Below are positions 7,777 to 12,732 of a DNA stretch of 12,732 nucleotides, piece by piece. The notes beneath the pieces were generated by a model, which made no database searches, was not told the DNA's origin, and was given only the letters and a program-made list of their open reading frames with translations. The DNA is from Suilimivivens sp964458255 (GTDB lineage Bacteria > Bacillota > Clostridia > Lachnospirales > Lachnospiraceae). The DNA lies in the NCBI GenBank assembly GCA_964458255.1, contig CAYWHY010000042.1:1-12732 (forward strand), given 5' to 3'. Each line of letters begins with the position of its first letter. The first letter of the stretch is position 1. The translations under genes and the position numbers were made by a program.

Positions 7777-8043
7777 ATGCATGAATTTGACGATGCTGTA
7801 CTACGGTGCTTTTTAGACAAGCAGGGACAGTTGTTTCCGGAAGGGGATGTTGTTGCAAACTTGGAGGAGGCAGAAAATTTCCTTGAAGAGTGCTTCGCGG
7901 TAGTTGTTAATTCTGTAGAAGAGGTATGGGAGTATTTTGAAGAAGAAGGAATTGACGTGGACGGTGCAGAAGGTAAAGAAATTCTTGAAGCAGATGAGGT
8001 GTTTGATATCGGAGACGGCAGATATTTAATTGTGGAAGGATAA
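7777..8043 (+). CDS. Small, very acidic protein of unknown function
   Basis: This is an 88-residue protein I cannot assign to a characterised family. It contains about 27 Asp/Glu against 4 Lys/Arg, so its pI must be very low. The N-terminal FDDAVLRCFLDKQ (4-16) looks helical, followed by EEAENFLEEC (26-35) and VEEVWEYFEEEGIDV (43-57), both amphipathic helices. A short beta-like end GDGRYLIVE (79-87) closes the chain. There is no membrane segment, signal peptide or zinc motif; the two cysteines are isolated. It has the best ribosome binding site in the operon, AAGGAGGA (7764-7771) 5 nt before the ATG, which suggests high expression. It is the last gene, directly before the terminator. The composition would suit a protein-interaction or buffering role, but that is inference. 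Confidence 0.8.
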   Translation: MHEFDDAVLRCFLDKQGQLFPEGDVVANLEEAENFLEECFAVVVNSVEEVWEYFEEEGIDVDGAEGKEILEADEVFDIGDGRYLIVEG

Positions 8044-8048
8044 CAAGG

Positions 8049-8091
8049 AAAGAGAAAGGTACTGTATGTTAAGTACAGTACCTTTCTCTTT
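8049..8091. terminator. Bidirectional Rho-independent terminator between convergent genes
   Basis: The arms 8049-8066 and 8074-8091 are perfect 18-bp complements (AAAGAGAAAGGTACTGTA and its reverse complement) around the 7-nt loop TGTTAAG. Each strand ends its hairpin in a T-rich run interrupted by C (CTTTCTCTTT). It sits 5 nt after the acidic-protein gene and overlaps two bases of the stop codon of the leftward GGDEF gene, so it serves both transcripts. Confidence 0.85.
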
Positions 8092-10024
8092 AATAGTGCT
8101 TCTTTTTCTCCTGTTTTTCGATGTACATAAGCTTATCAGCCTGCTGAATATAATCGTCCAGACTCTTTATGGAAGAGGAATCAGTGGTGATGCTTCCGAT
8201 GCTTACGGTAAGTGCACAGGGAAATTGCATTTTCCTGGCATTTGAATCAATTTCCTGACGTATCTGCCGGGTGATATTTTCTAATTGATTATCACGGAGT
8301 GCGGGGAAGATGGCAAGAAATTCATCTCCTCCCCAACGTATGGGAATCGACTCTTCCGTGCAGTTGTGAAAAATAGCATTTGAAATAATTTTCAATGCGA
8401 AATCACCGTATTCATGTCCGTAGGTATCATTCATGTGCTTCAAACGGTCCATGTCAATGAACAGAATGGTTAAATTTTCTTTTTTAAATTTTTTCTGCAT
8501 AAACAGAGGAACGGCTTTCTTCTGATAGCCAAGTCTGTTGTAGAGTCCGGTCATGGAATCTCTTATATACAATCGTGACAACATTTCGTTTGCCTGCTGC
8601 AGTTGGTCTTTTTTGTACAAATTTTCCATGGCTGAGCTTAAAGTGTCGAGAACCTTTATTAAGTAGCGGTTTTCAATTAAGTGAACCCCATTTTTTACTA
8701 CGAAGTATCCTACTGTATACATTCCGAAATGAAGTGGCAGAAAAGCATAATTTTCACCGGATGCTGCTGACTCAAAGACCGGAAAGAGACTGTTGATTTC
8801 TATTGATAAATTATCTCTGATTTTACCGTCTTCATAAGCAAAAACCATATTCATATTAACCGGATAGCCTTCAATACGGAATTGTTCCTTTTCGGATATA
8901 AATTGCTCTTTTTCCTGCGTACCTGTCAGCTCATTCATGTGATTATCTAAAATCAGATATAATGAAATATCTTTGATAACGGAAATCCGTTCTACCATCA
9001 GGCGACACAATTCAATGACGGAAGTGGCATGAGAAATGTCATAATTAAGAGCCTTCATTTGCTCACTGTATTCCGTGTCAAATACATCATAATGAATCTG
9101 TTGCATCACATAGGAATGTAATGCTTCGTCCTGAATGGCTTCACAGCCGCAGCTGCAGCCAAAAACATTACGTGTTTTGGTGTAATTGATACGCGGCACA
9201 TTTTCACCGTTCCAAATACGGAACATTAAATCGGCACAGTGATATCCAATCTCGCGGCTTAACTGGTCAACAGTTGTTAAGCGGGGAGAGTAAATGGCAG
9301 CTTTATCAAAGTTATCAAATCCGGTAATCCTAAAATCTTCAGGAATCTTGTAACCCTTCGCCCGTGCTGCTTCACAGACACCTATGGCAATACTGTCGTT
9401 GGCACACAAAATGGCATCGGGAAGCTTATCGTGATGCCTTGCCAGTAAAGTTTCAAAACCATGGATACCGCATTGATATTCATAATTTTCATAATAGATG
9501 TCACTTTCATCATAAACAATTTGATGATCATCCATATAATCCAATATGGATTTGGTACGAAGCTGGTTTTCGTAATTGCCTTTTGACCCCATGATAAGCC
9601 AGTATTTTTGACAATGATGCTCCTCGTACAGGTGTGCAATCATGTTTTTCATGGCAGCATAATTGTCAATTCCCACAAAATAAAAACCATCGATATTGTT
9701 TGCAATGGAAATGGCAGGTTTGCCGGATTTCTTTATTTGCTCAATTAGGCAGTCGGCAGCACGGACTCCACAGGCTAACCGGTCATCCATGTTAATATTA
9801 TTTAAATCCACAATGATTCCATCAAAATCGGAAAGGTTTGGAAGATGATATATATTGTATTCTCCGATGTTGTAATCATCATCAAGACCGGATACACCGG
9901 CACTTCTGAAAACATATAAATTTACATCTTCGCCGGATTCTTTTATTTTTCTGTAAATACCGACATCTCGTGCAACGGTAAAGGGACGAATTTCATCATC
10001 CATTATGAGAGCAAGCTTCTTCAT
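8090..10024 (-). CDS. Cytoplasmic ligand-binding diguanylate cyclase (LacI-type binding fold, GAF-like, GGDEF)
   Basis: The 644-residue product probably makes cyclic di-GMP in response to a bound small molecule. Residues 1-285 resemble the ligand-binding core of LacI-family regulators (Peripla_BP_3), including PDAILCANDSIAIG (202-215) and ITGFDN (233-238), but there is no N-terminal helix-turn-helix. A cysteine cluster CSCGC (290-294) ends this domain. Residues about 330-470 look GAF-like, with YAFLPLHFGMYTVGYFVV (426-443). After a helical linker comes GGDEF: DSMTGLYNRLG (489-499), metal-binding D524 in FIDMD, NDTYGHEYGD (532-541) and an intact GGDEF at 565-569. The inhibitory I-site RxxD is absent (TEES there). 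No signal peptide or membrane helix is present, so it is cytosolic. ATG 10024 is chosen over one 30 codons upstream because GGAGGA precedes it. It lies divergent to a similar protein and convergent to the polyP operon. Confidence 0.9.
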   Translation of the reverse strand: MKKLALIMDDEIRPFTVARDVGIYRKIKESGEDVNLYVFRSAGVSGLDDDYNIGEYNIYHLPNLSDFDGIIVDLNNINMDDRLACGVRAADCLIEQIKKSGKPAISIANNIDGFYFVGIDNYAAMKNMIAHLYEEHHCQKYWLIMGSKGNYENQLRTKSILDYMDDHQIVYDESDIYYENYEYQCGIHGFETLLARHHDKLPDAILCANDSIAIGVCEAARAKGYKIPEDFRITGFDNFDKAAIYSPRLTTVDQLSREIGYHCADLMFRIWNGENVPRINYTKTRNVFGCSCGCEAIQDEALHSYVMQQIHYDVFDTEYSEQMKALNYDISHATSVIELCRLMVERISVIKDISLYLILDNHMNELTGTQEKEQFISEKEQFRIEGYPVNMNMVFAYEDGKIRDNLSIEINSLFPVFESAASGENYAFLPLHFGMYTVGYFVVKNGVHLIENRYLIKVLDTLSSAMENLYKKDQLQQANEMLSRLYIRDSMTGLYNRLGYQKKAVPLFMQKKFKKENLTILFIDMDRLKHMNDTYGHEYGDFALKIISNAIFHNCTEESIPIRWGGDEFLAIFPALRDNQLENITRQIRQEIDSNARKMQFPCALTVSIGSITTDSSSIKSLDDYIQQADKLMYIEKQEKKKHY

Positions 10025-10075
10025 TGATATCCTCCGAATGGGTAAAACCATTAAAATGTGTGAATAATCTTCTGT

Positions 10076-10147
10076 TACTATAGTACCATAACAAGCTTTT
10101 TTATACAATAGCATAGTAAATTTTTTTTGTAAAGAGAAATGTACTAT
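10076..10147. promoter_or_regulatory. Cluster of TACTAT/ATAGTA elements, possible operators
   Basis: The intergenic region contains a perfect 10-bp palindrome TACTATAGTA at 10076-10085. Further half-sites follow: ATAGTA at 10113-10118 and TACTAT at 10142-10147. The last two form an inverted pair about 23 bp apart. Their position between the two divergent promoters would suit shared control. AT-rich composition makes chance occurrence possible, and no binding protein is implied by the sequence. Confidence 0.25.
10080..10108 (-). promoter_or_regulatory. Candidate promoter of the leftward GGDEF gene
   Basis: On the minus strand, TTGTAT (10108-10103) and TACTAT (10085-10080) are separated by 17 bp. 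Both are partial matches to SigA consensus. Transcription would begin near 10073, about 50 nt before the start codon. The -10 forms half of the 10-bp palindrome TACTATAGTA (10076-10085), so a protein bound there would block RNA polymerase. Confidence 0.35.
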
Positions 10148-10163
10148 ATTTAGTTGATTATAT

Positions 10164-10193
10164 TTGACACCTTTCTATATATAGCAGTATAAT
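10164..10193 (+). promoter_or_regulatory. Consensus SigA promoter of the rightward GGDEF gene
   Basis: TTGACA (10164-10169) and TATAAT (10188-10193) are exact consensus hexamers separated by 18 bp. Transcription should start near 10200, giving a leader of about 59 nt. It is the strongest promoter visible in the window and suggests good basal expression unless repressed. Confidence 0.8.
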
Positions 10194-10258
10194 ATATTTA
10201 TTACATGCTCCTTTTATGATAAATATATTTCAATCACAGAAGAATGAAGGGCTTGCCT

Positions 10259-12580
10259 ATGAAAAAGAAACAATATCCTACCATTGCTGTATTGATAGGG
10301 GACAATTATACAGAATATACAAATGAACTGATAAAAGGATTTTATACTTGTGCACAAAGAGAAAATGTAAATCTTATTTTTTTGTTGCGTTCAAGTATTC
10401 CGAGTGAAACGAATGCAGTATTGTCAGATATGACAGGGGAAGATTTTCAGGTACATTTTTCGAGTATTTATGATTACACTTCACTTGTTAAGCCGGATGC
10501 ATTTATCGTGATATATGGTTCGTTAAGTATTTTTCCGGACACACCGGCAAAGGAAGCACTGTGTAAACAATTTGGTAATATTCCATGGCTATTGTTAAAA
10601 GATGTTTCGGATGATGCAAAGATTCCATGTCTGGTTGCGGAAAATTATAAAGGAATGATAGCGTGTGTTGAACATTTGGTGGAGGTGCACGGATACAAAA
10701 AAATAGCTTTTTTGGGAGGCCCTGTGACAAATTATGATTCTAACGAACGCATGCGTGCTTATAAGGATGTTATGCGGAAGCATGGACTGCCGGTTACGGA
10801 AACGATGATTGCACATGGAGATTATTCTGAATTTGTAATTGAACAGGTGGAAAGCTTGCTTGATTCTAATCCCGGACTGGAGGCAATTGTGTTTGCCAAT
10901 GATAACATGGCAAAGGCGGGATATCGTGTTTGTGAGATGCGTGGACTTGTAGTGGGACGTGATTTGGCGATTACAGGTTATGATGACGTGAATTTTGCAA
11001 AAACACTTCATCCGCCGCTGACCAGTGTTATGCATAACAGTTATCAGTTCAGTTATCAGGCCATACACAATGCAATACAGTTGGCAAAAGGAGAACGGCC
11101 TTCCTATACTGAATTGCCGGCGGTATTTCATGCAAGAACTTCCTGTGGTTGCAAATCCGTTTTCAAGTATTCCGCAGTTTCCGATATTTCGAAGCAGGCG
11201 GCTGAGGCATATGTGAGTACCCATGTGGATCAGATAGCTGAAAATTTTTTTTCAGAGATGCCTTATCAGAAAGAAAAGATAGAATATAAAAATTTACTGT
11301 TGCAGTTTTTGAACGGAATTTTAGAGAATATTTATAGCGGAAATATTGATGACGATAATTTTAACTGTGTATTTCCGTATTTGAAAAAGCTATGCGAACA
11401 TCCGCATGTTTCGTCGGCAGATATGATGGACCATGTAGTTGTGCTTTTGAGAAAAATGGCATCGCGTGTGCCGAACGAAGAAAATCGGTTTTATATACAA
11501 AGAGCAGTGGCTTTCATACAGCAGTATGTACATTCGACCGAAATGCTTAATTTGCAGACGGGTGCACAGCTTGAACAGCACCAGAAATGGTTTGTCAGCT
11601 CGTTCACGCAGGATTTGATGATCCCCTATATAAATTTGGAAGATAGTCTTAAACGTATTATGAACCGTTTGCGTCTGGCACATGTTAAAAGCTGTTATTT
11701 TTTCCTGCTTTCAGAACCGGCGGACTGCGAATTGTCTTTTCGTTTACATGAGCCGCTTAATATGTATTTGACAGCATACTGGGACGGTAATGAAATGGTA
11801 GTCATACAGGAAGCTGATAGAGTACATATTACAGGCAGGCATAGTGTGACGGATGTTTTACCGCAGGATAAAGCACGGGTCTTAACAACATATGTGTTAT
11901 TTTCCCAAAAGACACATTACGGATTTATGTTATGTGAAAATTTGCCGGAGGATATTCTTTTTGTACTTGCCTGCAGCCTGCAGATCGGTTCCTTTTTGCG
12001 TTTTTACCATTTAAATGCAAAAGAACGTAAGGTTAGAAAAGAACTTGAAGAATCGTTGGCACTGATTAAAGAGCAGAACAGCATATTAAACTTTGTATCG
12101 GAATATGATGAGCTGACAAAACTTTTAAACAGAAGAGGGTTTATGGAGAAAACCCTGAAAGAAATGAATGCAAATGATGGCCAAACGGCTTATATGATAT
12201 CTGCAGATCTGGACCATTTGAAGGAAGTAAATGATTCTTTCGGACATAACGCAGGTGATTTTGCCCTTCAGACGGCGGGAGAATACTTGCATAACAGCTT
12301 GCCGGAAAATGCGGTTGTCGGGCGAATCGGCGGAGATGAATTTGCGGCATTTGTTGTTTCTGAGAAAGAGGATTTTATTCTATATGCAAAGAAAGCTTTG
12401 AAGGAATACAGTGAAAGATTTAACCGTAACAGCGATAAGCCTTACTATATTGAAATGTCCATGGGGATATACAAATGCAGTATTAATAAATCCCTTTCCA
12501 TTACGGCATTGCTGGATAAATCCGATGCCCTGCTGTACGAAGAAAAGGTTCATAGAAGAAGCACGATTAAGAAATCATAG
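10259..12580 (+). CDS. Cytoplasmic ligand-binding diguanylate cyclase, second of the divergent pair
   Basis: This 773-residue protein has the same plan as its divergent neighbour but is longer and clearly different in sequence. Residues 1-295 form a LacI-type ligand-binding fold without helix-turn-helix: YPTIAVLIGD (6-15), HGYKKIAFLGG (144-154), EAIVFANDNMAKAG (208-221), ITGYDD (238-243) and PPLTSV (252-257). It ends in TSCGC (294-298). The middle (about 305-580) is helical, then GAF-like. A predicted coiled coil around 588-612 leads to GGDEF: DELTKLLNRRG (617-627), metal-binding D650 in SADLD, NDSFGHNAGD (658-667) and an intact GGDEF at 691-695. No RxxD I-site is present (PENA instead). There is no signal peptide or membrane segment. 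ATG 10259 is favoured, with GAAGG 8 nt upstream; ATG 10244 in frame is possible. The ligand is unknown, with sugars the usual guess for the fold. Confidence 0.9.
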   Translation: MKKKQYPTIAVLIGDNYTEYTNELIKGFYTCAQRENVNLIFLLRSSIPSETNAVLSDMTGEDFQVHFSSIYDYTSLVKPDAFIVIYGSLSIFPDTPAKEALCKQFGNIPWLLLKDVSDDAKIPCLVAENYKGMIACVEHLVEVHGYKKIAFLGGPVTNYDSNERMRAYKDVMRKHGLPVTETMIAHGDYSEFVIEQVESLLDSNPGLEAIVFANDNMAKAGYRVCEMRGLVVGRDLAITGYDDVNFAKTLHPPLTSVMHNSYQFSYQAIHNAIQLAKGERPSYTELPAVFHARTSCGCKSVFKYSAVSDISKQAAEAYVSTHVDQIAENFFSEMPYQKEKIEYKNLLLQFLNGILENIYSGNIDDDNFNCVFPYLKKLCEHPHVSSADMMDHVVVLLRKMASRVPNEENRFYIQRAVAFIQQYVHSTEMLNLQTGAQLEQHQKWFVSSFTQDLMIPYINLEDSLKRIMNRLRLAHVKSCYFFLLSEPADCELSFRLHEPLNMYLTAYWDGNEMVVIQEADRVHITGRHSVTDVLPQDKARVLTTYVLFSQKTHYGFMLCENLPEDILFVLACSLQIGSFLRFYHLNAKERKVRKELEESLALIKEQNSILNFVSEYDELTKLLNRRGFMEKTLKEMNANDGQTAYMISADLDHLKEVNDSFGHNAGDFALQTAGEYLHNSLPENAVVGRIGGDEFAAFVVSEKEDFILYAKKALKEYSERFNRNSDKPYYIEMSMGIYKCSINKSLSITALLDKSDALLYEEKVHRRSTIKKS

Positions 12581-12581
12581 A

Positions 12582-12614
12582 AAAAAGACGGCTCGTTTAG
12601 TGGGCTGTCTTTTT
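12582..12614 (+). terminator. Rho-independent terminator after the rightward GGDEF gene
   Basis: The arms AAAAAGACGGCTC (12582-12594) and GGGCTGTCTTTTT (12602-12614) pair over 13 bp, with two G-U wobbles, around a 7-nt loop. The right arm ends in five T residues. The hairpin begins 2 nt after the stop codon. Confidence 0.8.
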
Positions 12615-12624
12615 GTTTCAAAAT

Positions 12625-12660
12625 AAAAAGTATTGAAATTATTTGATTTCAATACTTTTT
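12625..12660. terminator. Second, symmetric hairpin terminator (serves GGDEF gene and tRNA)
   Basis: AAAAAGTATTGAAAT (12625-12639) and its exact reverse complement (12646-12660) form a 15-bp stem with a 6-nt loop. There is an A-run before and a T-run after, so it works on either strand. On the plus strand it backs up the terminator just upstream. On the minus strand it lies 27 nt past the tRNA 3' end and is the likely tRNA terminator. Confidence 0.75.
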
Positions 12661-12686
12661 CAGGGTTGGGCTGTTAAAAACAGTCG

Positions 12687-12732
12687 CAGCTCGTAGGGGA
12701 ATCGAACCCCTGTTTCCGCCGTGAGAGGGCGG
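12687..12732 (-). tRNA. tRNA-Glu(CUC), 3' part only
   Basis: The minus strand reads a complete anticodon arm at the window edge: stem CCGCC/GGCGG around loop CTCTCAC, giving anticodon CTC (12725-12723), which reads GAG. A 4-nt variable loop AAAC follows, then a T arm AGGGG-TTCGATT-CCCCT, then the acceptor 3' strand ACGAGCT and discriminator G at 12687. The anticodon arm and T arm closely match bacterial tRNA-Glu. The next bases are CGA, so CCA is not encoded and must be added enzymatically. The acceptor 5' strand and D arm lie outside the window; the 5' acceptor should read AGCTCGT. Confidence 0.9.

Noticed and set aside
8030..8245. A 71-codon plus-strand frame with a hydrophobic N-terminus after the acidic gene
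   Set aside because: It runs through the bidirectional terminator and then antisense to the GGDEF coding sequence; the hydrophobic stretch comes from the T-rich terminator arm.
10595..11224. A 209-codon minus-strand frame inside the second GGDEF gene
   Set aside because: It is antisense to the conserved binding fold, has no plausible start signal, and its His/Ile/Cys-rich composition is typical of a shadow frame.
8090..12580. The two binding-fold proteins as LacI-family transcription repressors
   Set aside because: Both start directly with the first beta strand of the ligand-binding core; no helix-turn-helix is present at either end, and the output domain is GGDEF.
12671..12683. CTGTT-AAA-AACAG hairpin just past the tRNA 3' end as its terminator
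   Set aside because: The stem is only 5 bp with a 3-nt loop; the 15-bp stem at 12625-12660 is a far better candidate.
12616..12732. tRNA-Glu 3' end as an integration attachment site
   Set aside because: No integrase gene and no repeat of the tRNA 3' end are present in the window.

Overview
The window looks like chromosomal DNA from a low-GC Clostridia, most likely a Lachnospiraceae member. The reasons are AT-rich coding with strong AGGAGG-type ribosome binding sites, a fused chorismate mutase/prephenate dehydratase, a long DUF815-type ATPase beside Ppx and Ppk1, and soluble periplasmic-binding-fold/GGDEF proteins carrying an SCGC motif. The assignment rests on gene content and style; no 16S or other phylogenetic marker is present.

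Layout. Positions 1-191 form a short intergenic region that seems to fire both ways. It holds a possible start of a leftward gene (partial, 1-43), a 7-bp inverted repeat and promoter-like elements. Positions 192-8043 hold seven rightward genes that look like one operon: pheA, a DUF815 AAA+ ATPase, a Ppx/GppA-family protein with an HD domain, ppk1, maf, a Cof-type HAD phosphatase and a very acidic 88-residue protein. Gaps are 38 nt or less, two junctions overlap, and the run ends at a perfect 18-bp stem that also serves the convergent gene. Positions 8090-12580 hold two divergent GGDEF proteins of similar architecture (periplasmic-binding fold, helical/GAF-like middle, GGDEF). Neither has a DNA-binding domain, a signal peptide or a membrane segment. 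They share a 234-bp promoter region with one near-perfect SigA-type promoter. Two hairpins follow the second gene, and the window ends inside a leftward tRNA-Glu(CUC) gene.

How the genes fit together. The core of the operon is polyphosphate metabolism: Ppk1 makes polyP from ATP, and a Ppx/GppA-family protein would hydrolyse it or sense phosphorylated alarmones. Maf and the HAD phosphatase are nucleotide and phosphate-ester housekeeping enzymes. PheA, the first gene, ties transcription to aromatic amino acid synthesis. The DUF815 ATPase has no assigned role, but its stop codon overlaps the ppx start, so a link to Ppx is a reasonable guess. The GGDEF pair probably turns binding of small ligands (perhaps sugars) in the cytoplasm into cyclic di-GMP.

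I did not find a mobile element, CRISPR array, phage segment or obvious defence system. The best leads are the Ppx variant, whose usual catalytic glutamate appears to be glutamine; the unassigned ATPase in the polyP operon; the acidic small protein; and the paired HTH-less ligand-binding diguanylate cyclases.
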